From Nocardioides marmorisolisilvae (GTDB taxonomy: Bacteria > Actinomycetota > Actinomycetes > Propionibacteriales > Nocardioidaceae): a stretch of DNA of 64,000 nucleotides. Both the position numbers and the translations under genes were made by a program. Position 1 is the first letter of the stretch, and each line of letters starts with the position of its first letter. The notes beneath the pieces were generated by a model. It searched no databases and was not told the DNA's origin. It worked only from the letters and a program-made list of their open reading frames with translations. This document shows positions 50,869-59,865 of this stretch, one piece after another. The DNA lies in contig NZ_CP134227.1 in NCBI RefSeq assembly GCF_031656915.1, forward strand, positions 1 through 64,000, given 5' to 3'.

Positions 50869-51629
50869 CAGCGTTCCTCCAGCGGCGCGCTCACCTGCGG
50901 GCCGAGCGATGTGCGCGCGGCCGGCAGGTGGTGGTGGCCGTGGTCCTGCAGGTCGGGTCGGGGCGGACCGTCGTACTCGATCCGGCCGTCACGCATCACC
51001 ACCGTGCGGTCGACCAGCGGCGCGAAGGGACCCAGCTCGTGCAGGACCACGAGGATGGTGGCGCCGTCCTGAGCACGTTGACCTAGAGTGCGCGCGATCT
51101 CGGCCTGGCTGGCGAGGTCCACCCCCGCGTTGGGCTCGTCGAGGACGAGGAGGCCGGGGTGTCCGGCCAGGGTCCGGGCGATCAGCACCCGCTGCTGCTG
51201 GCCGCCCGAGAGCGTGGAGACCTGGTGATGGGTGCGATCGCCCAGTCCCACCTGTGCGATCGCGGTCGTGATCGCTTCGCGGTCCTGACGGCCCAGCGGC
51301 CAGAACGGCCGGCGGCGGGCCAGCCGGCCCGACGCGACCACCTCCCACACGCTGGCCGGCACGCCCTGCGCGATCGTCGAGCGCTGCGGTACGTACCCGA
51401 TCCGCTGCCAGTCGGTGAACGACCGCAGCGGTACGCCGAAGAGCTGCACCTCGCCGCTGGTGGTCGGGTGCAGGCCGACGACCGTCTTGACCAGAGTGGA
51501 CTTGCCGGAGCCGTTGGCGCCGAGCAGGGCCACCACCTCGCCGGCCTGGACGGCCAGGTCGATGTGCCGCAGGATCGGTCGGGAGCTGAGCGAGACCGCG
51601 GCATCGCTCACCGTGATGACGTCGTTCAC
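50868..51629 (-). CDS. znuC: Zinc ABC transporter ATPase (ZnuC)
   Basis: This is the ATP-binding subunit, 253 residues. Walker A is LLGANGSGKSTLVKTVVGL (about 36-54), the Q-loop is in IGYVPQRS, the signature is STLSGGQQQRVLIARTLAG (about 138-156), Walker B is LLVLDEPNAGVD, and the switch His is in VVLHELGP. A short His-rich stretch (DHGHHHLP) lies near the C-terminus. GTG at 51629 overlaps the znuA stop (GTGA) and fits the usual ABC N-terminus. The open frame upstream is a shadow. Confidence 0.93.
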   Translation of the reverse strand: MNDVITVSDAAVSLSSRPILRHIDLAVQAGEVVALLGANGSGKSTLVKTVVGLHPTTSGEVQLFGVPLRSFTDWQRIGYVPQRSTIAQGVPASVWEVVASGRLARRRPFWPLGRQDREAITTAIAQVGLGDRTHHQVSTLSGGQQQRVLIARTLAGHPGLLVLDEPNAGVDLASQAEIARTLGQRAQDGATILVVLHELGPFAPLVDRTVVMRDGRIEYDGPPRPDLQDHGHHHLPAARTSLGPQVSAPLEER

Positions 51630-52543
51630 GAGCAGGAGTCCGCCTTCTGGATCGCCGCGAGGTTCTCGCGCATGAGGCTCAGGTACGTCGCCTGCGGATC
51701 CGCGGAGGACAGGCCCTCGATCGGGTCCAGCACCGCCGTACGGATGCCGAGGTCGCCGGCCAGGGCATCGGCCAGCTTCGGGCTCGCCAGCCGTTCGGTG
51801 AAGACGGTGGTGATCTTGTCGGTGCGGATCAGTTGGGAGAGCTCGGAGAGGTGCTTCGGGGACGGCTCGGCGTCGGGGGAGATGCCCGCGATCGGATAGA
51901 TCCGCAGGTGGTAGCGGCGGCCGAGGTACTCCCACGCGTCGTGGCTGACCACCAGGGTGCGGGATCTGCAGTGCTCCAGACCGACGCGGTAGTCGTGGTC
52001 CAGCGAGCGCAGATCGGACTGCAGCGCGGCGTTGTTCGCCCGGTAGTCCGCGGCATGCTTCGGGTCCGCCCGCGCCATCACCGCCGCGATCCGGTCGGCC
52101 ACCCGGCCCAAGAGCGTCGGGTCGAGCCAGAAGTGCGGATCGACGGCGTTGCCCTTCGCATCGGTGGCGTGCTCGTCTCCGAGCCCCGGCGGCACAGCGG
52201 ACAGCCGTACGACGTCAGCGACGTCGACGGCGTGCCGGGGCGGGTCGTTCGTGACCACCTGGTCGACCGAGGGCTGGAGGCCGTGCTCGTACACCGCGAG
52301 CTCGGCGTTCGAGACCAGCACTCCCTGGCGCACGGTCAGCTGCAGGTCGTGCGGCTCGGCTCCGGGGCTGGTGAGGTTGGTGACGTGGGCATGGTTGCCC
52401 ACGATGCGCTCCGTGACGAACTGCAACGGGTAGAAGGACGTCACCACCTGGGGCTTCCCGTCGGTGCTGCCGATCCCGCCACACGCCGTGACCAGCAACC
52501 CGAGGAGAAGCAGGGCGACGAGAGGAGGGAGGCGGCGGAACAT
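51626..52543 (-). CDS. znuA: Zinc ABC transporter substrate-binding lipoprotein (ZnuA)
   Basis: This cluster A-I metal-binding lipoprotein has 305 residues. A lipoprotein signal ends in LVTACGG (Cys at about 21). Metal ligands are probably in GAEPHDLQ (about 63-70), VDPHFWLDP (about 134-142) and SHDAWEYLG (about 202-210), plus a C-terminal Asp/Glu. It lacks the long His-rich loop of some ZnuA proteins; the related short loop has only one His. The ATG at 52543 has no ribosome site, and the promoter motif suggests a leaderless transcript. First gene of znuA-znuC-znuB-zur. Confidence 0.92.
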   Translation of the reverse strand: MFRRLPPLVALLLLGLLVTACGGIGSTDGKPQVVTSFYPLQFVTERIVGNHAHVTNLTSPGAEPHDLQLTVRQGVLVSNAELAVYEHGLQPSVDQVVTNDPPRHAVDVADVVRLSAVPPGLGDEHATDAKGNAVDPHFWLDPTLLGRVADRIAAVMARADPKHAADYRANNAALQSDLRSLDHDYRVGLEHCRSRTLVVSHDAWEYLGRRYHLRIYPIAGISPDAEPSPKHLSELSQLIRTDKITTVFTERLASPKLADALAGDLGIRTAVLDPIEGLSSADPQATYLSLMRENLAAIQKADSCS

Positions 52544-52578
52544 GACAATCATTCTCAATACACTGAGAATGATTGTCA
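52543..52578 (-). promoter_or_regulatory. Double Zur box and promoter of the znuACB-zur operon
   Basis: Two 15-bp boxes, TGACAATCATTCTCA (52543-52557) and TGAGAATGATTGTCA (52564-52578), are exact reverse complements separated by 6 bp, and each is near-palindromic with the Fur/Zur TGA-N9-TCA form. On the minus strand TTGACA (52579-52574), a 17-bp spacer and GAGAAT (52556-52551) give a promoter whose start lies about at the znuA ATG. Both boxes cover the promoter, so zinc-loaded Zur should repress by occlusion. The divergent gene at 52618 might share it. Confidence 0.82.
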
Positions 52579-52617
52579 AGTCCGTTTCTCCGCGACAGCG
52601 GCCTCTACTGTGGGCCC

Positions 52618-52929
52618 ATGCTGGTCGTGAGCAGGTTCCGTGTCGGGACCACGGGTCGCAGCGAGACGGGCTTCCGCGAGCAGCTGGCGGCCGCGATCGC
52701 GGCGCTGGCGGGCCAGCGCGGATTCAGGAGCGCCGAGTCCGGGCGCAACGTCGACGATCCGGACCTGTGGGTGCTGGTGACGCGCTGGGCGGACGTCGGC
52801 AGCTACCGTCGCGCGCTCTCGTCGTACGACGTGCGGGTGACGGCGGTGCCGCTGCTGAGCCTGGCGCTCGACGAACCGTCCGCCTACGAGCCCGATGAGG
52901 GCGAGCTGAACCGCAACGTCCCGCGCTGA
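52618..52929 (+). CDS. Antibiotic biosynthesis monooxygenase (ABM)-like small protein
   Basis: The 103-residue product has the dimeric alpha+beta barrel pattern of ABM-domain proteins: LVVSRFRVGTTGRSETGFRE, then GFRSAESGRNVDDPDLWVLV (typical central strand) and RWADVGSYRRALSSYDV. These include heme-degrading and quinone-handling enzymes and many of unknown role. It diverges from znuA and starts 40 bp from the second Zur box. A 7-bp hairpin separates it from glyS. Confidence 0.75.
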   Translation: MLVVSRFRVGTTGRSETGFREQLAAAIAALAGQRGFRSAESGRNVDDPDLWVLVTRWADVGSYRRALSSYDVRVTAVPLLSLALDEPSAYEPDEGELNRNVPR

Positions 52930-52968
52930 TCTCCATCGGTAGGCTTGCTCCTTCGCACACCACCCCCC

Positions 52969-52987
52969 GCCCGGCAGCCAGCCGGGC
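52969..52987 (+). terminator. Hairpin between the ABM-like gene and glyS
   Basis: GCCCGGC (52969-52975) and GCCGGGC (52981-52987) form a perfect 7-bp stem with loop AGCCA, 24 nt before the glyS start. It may terminate transcription of the ABM-like gene or be part of the glyS leader. A TAGGCT -10-like motif lies at 52940-52945. Confidence 0.4.
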
Positions 52988-53011
52988 ACGTCCCGATCCA
53001 GGAGCAGCACC

Positions 53012-54412
53012 GTGGCCAAGCCGCCCACCTCCACCCTCGACAAGGTCGTCTCCCTCTGCAAGCGACGGGGCTTCGTCTTTCCCTGTGGTGACATCTACGG
53101 CGGCACCCGATCGGCCTGGGACTTCGGCCCGCTCGGGGTGGAGCTGAAGGAGAACATCAAGCGCGCGTGGTGGCGCGCGATGGTCACCTCGCGCGACGAC
53201 GTCGTCGGCCTGGACTCCAGCGTGATCCTGCCGACCCGCACCTGGGAGGCCAGCGGCCACCTGAGCACCTTCAGCGACCCGCTCACCGAGTGCCAGTCCT
53301 GCCACAAGCGCTTCCGGGAGGACCACCTCCAGGAGGAGTACGCCGAGCGCAAGGGCATCGCGGACCCTGACACTGTCGACATCAACGAGTCGGTGCCGTG
53401 CCCCAACTGCGGCACCCGTGGCGCCTGGACCCCGCCCCGCGAGTTCAACATGATGCTGAAGACCTACGTCGGCGTGCTCGAGGACGAGTCCGGCCTGCGC
53501 TACCTGCGGCCGGAGACGGCCCAGGGCATCTTCTTGAACTTCGCCAACGTGCTGACCAGCAGCCGCAAGAAGCCGCCCTTCGGCATCGCCCAGATCGGCA
53601 AGAGCTTCCGCAACGAGATCACGCCCGGCAACTTCATCTTCCGGACCCGCGAGTTCGAGCAGATGGAGATGGAGTACTTCACCCGTCCGGGCGAGGACGA
53701 GGAGCTGCACCAGTACTGGATCGACACCCGGACGCAGTGGTACGTCGACCTCGGCATCGACCCGGACAACCTGCGCCACTACGAGCACCCGGCCGAGAAG
53801 CTCTCCCACTACTCCAAGCGCACCGTCGACATCGAGTTCCGCTTCGGCTTCTCCGGACGTGACTTCGAGGAGCTCGAGGGCATCGCGAACCGCACGGACT
53901 TCGACCTGACCCAGCACAGCGAGTTCTCCGGCAAGGACCTCTCCTACTTCGATCAGGGCACCGGCGAGCGCTACGTGCCCTACGTCATCGAGCCCGCGGC
54001 CGGGCTCACCCGGTCGTTCATGGCCTTCCTGATCGACGCGTACGACGAGGACGAGGCCCCGAACACCAAGGGCGGGGTCGACGTGCGCACGGTGCTGCGC
54101 CTGGACCCGAGGCTCGCCCCGGTGAAGGTCGCGGTCCTCCCGCTGAGCCGCAACGAGGACCTCACCCCACGAGCACGGCAGGTCGCCGCGGAGCTGCGGC
54201 AGTCGTGGAACGTCGAGTTCGACGACGCCGGCGCGATCGGCAAGAGGTACCGGCGCCAGGACGAGATCGGTACGCCGTACTGCGTGACGATCGACTTCGA
54301 CACCCTCGACGATGGTGCGGCCACCGTCCGTGAGCGCGACTCGATGAAGCAGGATCGCATCCCTCTCGAGGGACTGCGCAGCTGGTTCGCCGAGCGACTC
54401 GTCGGGTGCTGA
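53012..54412 (+). CDS. glyS: Glycyl-tRNA synthetase (GlyRS, alpha2 type)
   Basis: This class II synthetase charges tRNA-Gly. It has 466 residues, the single-chain bacterial/eukaryotic type. Class II motifs are present: [20 protein letters not shown] near the start, a zinc-finger-like CQSCHKRF and [24 protein letters not shown] (motif 2 region, about 169-184), [20 protein letters not shown] and [16 protein letters not shown]-terminal anticodon-binding domain follows. GTG at 53012 follows AGGAGCAG. Confidence 0.96.
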   Translation: MAKPPTSTLDKVVSLCKRRGFVFPCGDIYGGTRSAWDFGPLGVELKENIKRAWWRAMVTSRDDVVGLDSSVILPTRTWEASGHLSTFSDPLTECQSCHKRFREDHLQEEYAERKGIADPDTVDINESVPCPNCGTRGAWTPPREFNMMLKTYVGVLEDESGLRYLRPETAQGIFLNFANVLTSSRKKPPFGIAQIGKSFRNEITPGNFIFRTREFEQMEMEYFTRPGEDEELHQYWIDTRTQWYVDLGIDPDNLRHYEHPAEKLSHYSKRTVDIEFRFGFSGRDFEELEGIANRTDFDLTQHSEFSGKDLSYFDQGTGERYVPYVIEPAAGLTRSFMAFLIDAYDEDEAPNTKGGVDVRTVLRLDPRLAPVKVAVLPLSRNEDLTPRARQVAAELRQSWNVEFDDAGAIGKRYRRQDEIGTPYCVTIDFDTLDDGAATVRERDSMKQDRIPLEGLRSWFAERLVGC

Positions 54413-54462
54413 CGATCCGAATGCCCGGTGTTCGAGGGTCGCGTTGGCACAATGGCCGGGTG

Positions 54463-55134
54463 ATGCGACGTACCCGGCTGTCCCGGACCACCGCCGTCGG
54501 CGCGATGCTGCTGGCCCCCGCACTGGCGCTCAGCGGATGTGGCGGCAGCAACCAGCCGCAGGTCGCGCACACGCCGTCCCCGACGGTGCCCACGCCGAGC
54601 GTGGACGTGCCCTCCGGGGTCTCGCTGACCACCCCGGGGACCAAGCTCTCCCTCGGGGAGTCGGCGACCGTTCCCTATCAGCCGAACCAGAAGCGCGGCA
54701 CGGTCTTGAAGCTCACGGTCACGGGGATCACCCGGGCCACCATGAAGGATTTCGCGATCTACGTCCTCGACAAGCGCGCGAAGGCGTCCACGCCGTACTA
54801 CGTCCAGGTCAAGGTCGCGAACGTCGGCACTGGTGACGTCGGGGGCACCGACGTCCCGCTGTGGGCCGTGAACCAGGACAACACTCTGATCCACTCCTCG
54901 AGCTTCACCAACGACTTCAAGCGTTGCCCGTCCTCGTCGTTGCCCAAGCGCTTCGCGCCGCACGCGAAGGCGAAGACCTGCCTCGTCTACCTGGTGCCGA
55001 AGCACGGGACCATGACTGCGGTGAGCTTCCGCCCGCTGCAGGAGTTCCAGCCGATCGAGTGGACGGGCAAGATCGTGCCCGAGCACCCCAAGGCGTCCCA
55101 CACGTCTCACAAGAGCAAGAAGAAGAAGTCCTGA
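54463..55134 (+). CDS. Secreted lipoprotein of unknown function
   Basis: The 223-residue product has a basic start and a signal peptide with lipobox LALSGC (Cys at about 24), then a Pro/Thr/Ser-rich linker. A beta-sandwich-like domain follows (about 60-200) with LGESATVPYQPNQKRGTVLK and PYYVQVKVANVG, similar to DUF4352-type extracellular domains. The C-terminus is a Lys-rich tail. GTG at 54460 is an alternative start. Its stop overlaps the probable dusB start. Confidence 0.78.
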   Translation: MRRTRLSRTTAVGAMLLAPALALSGCGGSNQPQVAHTPSPTVPTPSVDVPSGVSLTTPGTKLSLGESATVPYQPNQKRGTVLKLTVTGITRATMKDFAIYVLDKRAKASTPYYVQVKVANVGTGDVGGTDVPLWAVNQDNTLIHSSSFTNDFKRCPSSSLPKRFAPHAKAKTCLVYLVPKHGTMTAVSFRPLQEFQPIEWTGKIVPEHPKASHTSHKSKKKKS

Positions 55135-56297
55135 GCACACCCACCTCACTCCAGCTCGGCTCGTTGCGGGTCGACACCCCGGTGGTGCTGGCCCCGATGG
55201 CCGGGATCACCAACGCCGCCTACCGCCGGCTGTGCCTCGAGCAGGCGGCTGCCGGCGGTGGGGTCGGCCTCTTCGTGTGCGAGATGATCACCAGCCGTGG
55301 GCTGGTCGAGGGCGACACGACCACCAAGGCGATGCTCGCGTTCGATGATCTCGAGGCGGTGCGGTCGGTCCAGCTCTACGGCACCGACCCGGTCTATGTC
55401 GGCAAGGCGACCGAGATCCTGTGTGCGGAGTACGGCGTCGCCCACGTCGACTTGAACTTCGGCTGTCCGGTTCCGAAGGTGACCCGCAAGGGCGGCGGCG
55501 CCGCGCTGCCGTGGAAGCGCAGGCTGCTGGCCGACATCCTCGAGGCCGCGGTCGGCGCGGGGGAGCGGTACGACGTCCCCGTCACGATGAAGACCCGGGT
55601 TGGGATCGATCCCGAGCACGAGACCTACCTCGACGCCGGCCGGATCGCGCAGGAGTCCGGGGCCGCGGCGATCGCGCTGCACGGCCGTACCGCGATCCAG
55701 GGCTACTCCGGCGACGCCGACTGGGAGCCGATCGCGCGGCTCGTTGACACCCTGGACATCCCGGTGCTCGGCAACGGGGACATCTGGGAGGCGGCCGACG
55801 CCGTTCGGATGGTCGAGCAGACCGGCGCGGCCGGAGTGGTGGTCGGACGGGGCTGCCTGGGTCGGCCCTGGCTCTTCGCCGACCTCGCCACGGCGTTCTC
55901 CTCGGCAGCGCCCGAGGCGCCACACCGCACCGCCCTGCCGACGCTGGGGGCCGTGCGCACGATGATGCGTCGGCACGCCGAGCTGCTCTGCGGGCACATG
56001 GGGGAGGAGCGCGGCTGCAAGGAGTTCCGCAAGCACGTGTCGTGGTACCTCAAGGGCTTCCGCGCCGGTGGTGAGCTGCGACACGCCCTCGCCCTGGTCA
56101 GCACCCTCGCCGAGCTGGACCTGCTGCTCGGCGAGCTCGACCCGGACGAGCCGTTCCCGGTATCCGAGCTCGGCCACCCGCGGGGCCGTCAGGGCGCCCC
56201 ACGGCGCCGGGTGGTGCTGCCTGAGGGCTGGCTCGACGAACGCGACGACCGGGTCGACCTCGCCCGTGAGGACACCTCCGAGACCAGCGGCGGCTGA
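55131..56297 (+). CDS. dusB: tRNA-dihydrouridine synthase (DusB-like)
   Basis: This FMN-dependent TIM-barrel enzyme reduces uridine to dihydrouridine in tRNA. The product is about 388 residues. Motifs are PVVLAPMAGITNAAYRRLC (about 17-35), NFGCPVPKVTRKGGGAALP with the catalytic Cys (about 108-126), TMKTRVGID, ALHGRTAIQGYSG and GNGDIWEA. The best start by length is a CTG at 55131 overlapping the previous TGA (CTGA). The only other upstream in-frame choice before the barrel is TTG 55164, which leaves few residues before strand 1. The start is therefore uncertain. Confidence 0.9.
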   Translation: MSTPTSLQLGSLRVDTPVVLAPMAGITNAAYRRLCLEQAAAGGGVGLFVCEMITSRGLVEGDTTTKAMLAFDDLEAVRSVQLYGTDPVYVGKATEILCAEYGVAHVDLNFGCPVPKVTRKGGGAALPWKRRLLADILEAAVGAGERYDVPVTMKTRVGIDPEHETYLDAGRIAQESGAAAIALHGRTAIQGYSGDADWEPIARLVDTLDIPVLGNGDIWEAADAVRMVEQTGAAGVVVGRGCLGRPWLFADLATAFSSAAPEAPHRTALPTLGAVRTMMRRHAELLCGHMGEERGCKEFRKHVSWYLKGFRAGGELRHALALVSTLAELDLLLGELDPDEPFPVSELGHPRGRQGAPRRRVVLPEGWLDERDDRVDLAREDTSETSGG

Positions 56298-56404
56298 GCG
56301 CCGAGAGCCCGGTTCGGGACCACGCGGCCAGGCCTGACGTGGGCGGCCTCACAGCCGCCGCGCTCCCTCCCGGTGCGGTCGTCGTGACCGTTTCGTGATT
56401 TCAT

Positions 56405-56460
56405 CGTCGGGTTGCCCGGACCGGTCACAAGCCGCCCCGGGCCTGCGCACGTGCCCGACG
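56405..56460 (+). promoter_or_regulatory. Candidate structured RNA leader of the cell-wall hydrolase gene
   Basis: A 7-bp outer stem CGTCGGG/CCCGACG (56405-56411 and 56454-56460) encloses a 6-bp inner stem GCCCGG/CCGGGC (56414-56419 and 56437-56442). The GAAGGA ribosome site (56464-56469) follows three bases later. Secreted wall hydrolases in actinobacteria are often controlled by RNA leaders, but I do not see the consensus of the known c-di-AMP riboswitch here, so the class is left open. Confidence 0.4.
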
Positions 56461-56475
56461 AACGAAGGATCCCTC

Positions 56476-57333
56476 GTGTCCCAAGGCCGACACCAAGGCC
56501 GGCACCGGCTCCCCGCGAAGCCTCCCGTCGCCCGCGGGAACCGCCGTACGGCGCTGCTCGCCGCCCCCCTCGCCACCATCGCCGTGGTCGGGGCCGGGGT
56601 CGGGGTCAGCGAGCTGCCCAGCGCTCCCTTGAACCCGACGGCTGCCGGCGCCGACCTCAGCGCGGCGGCCACCCACCGGGTGTCCTCCTCGGCGATCGAC
56701 GGCGCCGCCCGCAGCGTCGGCATCTCCCGAGACCTGGATCGCCTCGCCGAGCGGCCGGTCGGCCACAAGTGGTCGACCGCGGACCTCAACGTCTACACCA
56801 AGCCCAGCGACGGCGCCCCCGTGGTCGATGAGGTGCCTGCCGCGAAGAAGGTCACCGTCACCGCCCAGACCCTGCACGGCTTCACCGGCGTGATGGTCGG
56901 CGACGCGCTGCGGTGGGTCCACAGCGCCTACCTGGCGGCGAAGAAGCCTGCGGATCCGGCCAGCCTCGGCCTCACCTTCCAGCCGTGCGCCGCGACCGCC
57001 TCGGTCGAGCACGGTCTGGTGCCGGGCGCGATTCGCGCCTGGGAGGCGGTCTGCAACGACTTCCCGCAGGTCACCACGTACGGCGGCCTGGCGAACCGGC
57101 CCGAGCACGACACCGGCCATGCCGTCGACGCGATGGTCTACGGCGACTCGGCGCTGGGCTACAAGATCGCGGAGTTCCTGCAGGCCCACGCAGCCGAGCT
57201 GGACATCTACGACATCATCTACCGCCAGCACATCTGGACACCGGTGCGGGCCAGTGAGGGGTGGCGGCTGATGCCCGACCGGGGCTCACCGACGGCCAAC
57301 CACATGGACCACGTCCACTTCGCCGTGAACTGA
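56476..57333 (+). CDS. Secreted SH3-like protein with ARB_07466-type catalytic C-terminal domain (putative wall hydrolase)
   Basis: The 285-residue product has a membrane/signal segment (about 24-46), an SH3-type domain (about 92-155, with [17 protein letters not shown]), and a C-terminal domain with [15 protein letters not shown] (about 215-229), [17 protein letters not shown] and a final [10 protein letters not shown]. The His/Asp pattern matches ARB_07466-like and related peptidase domains found in actinobacterial cell-wall hydrolases. The GTG at 56476 follows AAGGAT. Enzymatic activity is inferred from the domain, not shown. Confidence 0.82.
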   Translation: MSQGRHQGRHRLPAKPPVARGNRRTALLAAPLATIAVVGAGVGVSELPSAPLNPTAAGADLSAAATHRVSSSAIDGAARSVGISRDLDRLAERPVGHKWSTADLNVYTKPSDGAPVVDEVPAAKKVTVTAQTLHGFTGVMVGDALRWVHSAYLAAKKPADPASLGLTFQPCAATASVEHGLVPGAIRAWEAVCNDFPQVTTYGGLANRPEHDTGHAVDAMVYGDSALGYKIAEFLQAHAAELDIYDIIYRQHIWTPVRASEGWRLMPDRGSPTANHMDHVHFAVN

Positions 57334-57349
57334 CGGGGATACTCGAGGG

Positions 57350-57706
57350 GTGAGCGATCTCGACCCCGCCATCGCCCGGCGGCTGAAGCGCAACGAGCAG
57401 GGCCTCGTGCCTGCCATCGTCCAGCAGCACGACACCGGCGAGGTGCTGATGCTCGGCTGGATGGACGACGAGGCGCTGCACCGCACGCTGAGCACCGGCC
57501 GGAGCACGTTCTGGAGCCGGTCCCGTCAGGAGTACTGGGTCAAGGGCGAGACGTCCGGCCATCGACAGCACGTCCGCGAGGTCCGGCTCGACTGCGATGG
57601 GGACACCCTGCTGGTCAAGGTCGACCAGGAGGGCGCCGCGTGCCACACCGGTGACCGGACCTGTTTCGACGCCGACCTGCTCAGCGCCCGGAGCACGGAT
57701 GGCTGA
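57350..57706 (+). CDS. hisI: Phosphoribosyl-AMP cyclohydrolase (HisI)
   Basis: HisI opens the ring of phosphoribosyl-AMP in the third histidine step. The 118-residue product is the monofunctional form. Motifs are [32 protein letters not shown], the metal-binding [15 protein letters not shown], and [11 protein letters not shown] with the zinc cysteines. It is not in the his operon at 28252-33537 but at the head of the trp cluster, as in related actinobacteria. It overlaps the next gene by 8 nt. Confidence 0.95.
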   Translation: MSDLDPAIARRLKRNEQGLVPAIVQQHDTGEVLMLGWMDDEALHRTLSTGRSTFWSRSRQEYWVKGETSGHRQHVREVRLDCDGDTLLVKVDQEGAACHTGDRTCFDADLLSARSTDG

Positions 57707-58361
57707 GCCAGGATCCGGGCCAGGGGCCGCGCCCGAGCCAACCAGCGCCGGCCGCGGACGTGACCCGCGACGGACCTTCGCGCCGGTGCTCCTGCCGGGT
57801 GCAGCGGCGGCCGCGCTGGCGGCGGTCGCTGGGGCGAAGGTCTGGGCGCGGCTGGACAGCTCGGCCGACTCGGTCTCGGCAGGACTGCCGATCGACCGAG
57901 GCGTTCTCGACGCCGCGGGCCAGGTCCCGCTGGCCTCCGCGCTGAGCCTGGCCTGCCTGGCGGCCTGGGGCGCGATCCTGGTCACCCGAGGGCGCTTCCG
58001 CCGGGTGGTCGCCGCGGTGGGGCTGGTGTGCGCGGTCGCGCTGCTCGCCGTCACGGTCCGGTCGGCCTGGTCGGCGCCCGACGCCGTACGTCGAGCGGTT
58101 GACACCCAGCTCGGGCTCGGCAGCCCCGGCACCGGCACGGCTGCGGTGTCGCTGACCGGCTGGTTCTGGGTGTGCCTGGTCGCGGCCCTGGTCACCTCGG
58201 TGGCGCTCGCTCTGGCGATCCGGTTCGCCAGGTCGTGGCCGGCGATGGGGGCGAAGTACGACGCCCCGGGCGCGGCCGCACAGCGGGCCGCCGAGGCGGA
58301 GCCGAAGACCAATCTGGAGATCTGGAAGGCCATCGACGAGGGGCGCGACCCCACCGAGTGA
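57699..58361 (+). CDS. Trp biosynthesis-associated membrane protein (TIGR02234 type)
   Basis: The 220-residue product has about four hydrophobic segments (about 27-45, 76-94, 100-118 and 150-173) and an acidic cytoplasmic C-terminus with the family motif [17 protein letters not shown] near the end. This family sits in actinobacterial trp operons, normally just after trpE. Here no trpE precedes it. Function unknown; a role in tryptophan precursor handling is only inferred from the neighbourhood. Confidence 0.85.
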   Translation: MAEPGSGPGAAPEPTSAGRGRDPRRTFAPVLLPGAAAAALAAVAGAKVWARLDSSADSVSAGLPIDRGVLDAAGQVPLASALSLACLAAWGAILVTRGRFRRVVAAVGLVCAVALLAVTVRSAWSAPDAVRRAVDTQLGLGSPGTGTAAVSLTGWFWVCLVAALVTSVALALAIRFARSWPAMGAKYDAPGAAAQRAAEAEPKTNLEIWKAIDEGRDPTE

Positions 58362-58412
58362 GCAGTCCCCCTACTATGTTCCCCGTCCGAGACGCCAGAG
58401 GAGCCCTGAGCC

Positions 58413-58604
58413 ATGTCAGACAACCACGGCAACACGCCTGCCGCCTGGACCGCCGTGACGATCGCCCTGCTCGGCTTCCTGGTGGGCGGGATCGGCCTGA
58501 TGGTCGCCAGCATGCCCACATTCTGGGTCGGGGTAGCGATGGCTCCGCTTGCGATCATCGTCGGCACCGTGATGTCGCGGATGGGCTACGGCGCGGCACG
58601 CTGA
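58413..58604 (+). CDS. HGxxPAAW-motif small membrane protein
   Basis: The 63-residue protein begins MSDNHGNTPAAWTAV, the HGxxPAAW family motif, followed by two hydrophobic segments (about 16-34 and 37-55) and a short basic end. It is a typical trp-cluster companion in actinobacteria, with unknown function. It overlaps the next start by one base. Confidence 0.85.
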   Translation: MSDNHGNTPAAWTAVTIALLGFLVGGIGLMVASMPTFWVGVAMAPLAIIVGTVMSRMGYGAAR

Positions 58605-59023
58605 TGGCCATCGCGGGTGCCGTGACCGACGGCCCCGCCCGGCGAGCCCGGCTGTCCACAACGGTCGCGGTCGTGTTGCTCCTGCTCGTCGTAGCGCTGC
58701 ACCTGCGCGATCCGCACCGCCATCTGTGGGTGCTCTGCCCGTTCAAGGCGCTCACCGGCTGGGACTGCCCCGCCTGTGGAGGCCTGCGGGCGGTCAACGA
58801 CCTCGGCAACGGCCGGCTCGTCGCCGCCGCGCACAGCAACCTGCTGTTCGTGGCATCGTTGCCCCTGGCTGCCGTCGCCTGGCTGGCTTGGCTCCGCGGC
58901 GCAGGACGGGACCGGGTTCCAGCGGGGCTGAGGCGCCTCGCGCTGACCGCATACGTCGTGGTCGCGCTGGCGTTCACCGTCTTCCGGAACACCCCGTGGG
59001 GCTCGGCGCTGCACGTGTCGTGA
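58604..59023 (+). CDS. DUF2752 family membrane protein
   Basis: The 139-residue product has three hydrophobic segments and the DUF2752 signature CPFKALTGWDCPACGGLRAV (about 46-65). Family function is unknown, although the cysteine motif suggests metal or redox chemistry. It starts on the last base of the preceding stop codon (TGATG). A hairpin and 59 nt separate it from trpC. Confidence 0.83.
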   Translation: MAIAGAVTDGPARRARLSTTVAVVLLLLVVALHLRDPHRHLWVLCPFKALTGWDCPACGGLRAVNDLGNGRLVAAAHSNLLFVASLPLAAVAWLAWLRGAGRDRVPAGLRRLALTAYVVVALAFTVFRNTPWGSALHVS

Positions 59024-59028
59024 CATTC

Positions 59029-59044
59029 TTGGGGGCGTCCCCAA
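59029..59044 (+). promoter_or_regulatory. Hairpin upstream of trpC
   Basis: TTGGGG (59029-59034) and CCCCAA (59039-59044) pair around GCGT, 6 nt after the DUF2752 stop. No T-run follows. It may be a weak terminator or a regulatory stem in the trpC leader. No Trp-codon leader peptide was found in the 59-nt gap. Confidence 0.35.
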
Positions 59045-59082
59045 ACCCGTCCCGCAGGCCCGTCCCGTAGTGAGGTTGTCGC

Positions 59083-59865
59083 ATGTCCGTCCTCGACGAC
59101 ATCGTTGCCGGTGTGCGCGAGGACCTCGCCGTACGCCAGCAGGAGCTGCCCGAGGCCGACCTGCACCGCCAGGTCGAAGCCGCCCGGACGCCGATCGACC
59201 CCATGCCCGCCTTCCGTGAGCCCGGACTCGCCGTGATCGCCGAGGTCAAGCGCCGTTCGCCGAGCAAGGGGGACCTGGCCCCGATCCCGGACCCGGCCGC
59301 GCTGGCCACGGCGTACGCCGACGGCGGAGCCGATGCGATCTCGGTGCTGACCGAGCAGCGGCGGTTCGGCGGATCCCTCGATGACCTCCGCGCCGTCCGT
59401 GCGGCGGTGCCGACCCCGTTGCTGCGCAAGGACTTCGTGGTCACCGACTACCAGCTGATGGAGGCGCGGGCCGCCGGCGCCGACCTGGTGCTGCTGATCG
59501 TCGCCGCCCTCGACGATGTGCTCCTGGCGGACCTGCACGCGACTGCCCGGGAGCTCGGCCTGACCCCCTTGGTCGAGACGCACGACCACGCTGAGATCGA
59601 GCGTGCCGTGGCCGTCGGCGCCCGTCTCATCGGGGTCAACGCCCGCAACCTGAAGACCCTCGAGGTCGACCCCGACGTGTTCGGACGGCTGGCCGCGACG
59701 CTGCCCGCCGACGTGGTGAAGGTGGCCGAGTCGGGGGTCGCCGGCGTCGACGACGCCCGCCGGTACGCCGACCAGGGCGCCGACGTGGTGCTGGTCGGCG
59801 AGGCACTCGTGCGCGACGGCGATCCCGCCTCGGCCGTCGCCGCGATGCGGGCGGTCGGCAGATGA
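59083..59865 (+). CDS. trpC: Indole-3-glycerol phosphate synthase (TrpC)
   Basis: This TIM barrel converts CdRP to indole-3-glycerol phosphate. It has 260 residues. Motifs are [15 protein letters not shown] (about 50-64, catalytic Lys), [49 protein letters not shown] and VAESGVAG. It overlaps trpB by 4 nt (ATGA). No trpF or trpD is present in the cluster; PriA probably covers the TrpF step. Confidence 0.96.
   Translation: MSVLDDIVAGVREDLAVRQQELPEADLHRQVEAARTPIDPMPAFREPGLAVIAEVKRRSPSKGDLAPIPDPAALATAYADGGADAISVLTEQRRFGGSLDDLRAVRAAVPTPLLRKDFVVTDYQLMEARAAGADLVLLIVAALDDVLLADLHATARELGLTPLVETHDHAEIERAVAVGARLIGVNARNLKTLEVDPDVFGRLAATLPADVVKVAESGVAGVDDARRYADQGADVVLVGEALVRDGDPASAVAAMRAVGR

Noticed and set aside
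56298-56475. c-di-AMP (ydaO-type) riboswitch before the wall hydrolase.
   Set aside because: The conserved sequence blocks I would expect are absent. Only nested GC stems are seen, so it is listed as an unclassified leader.
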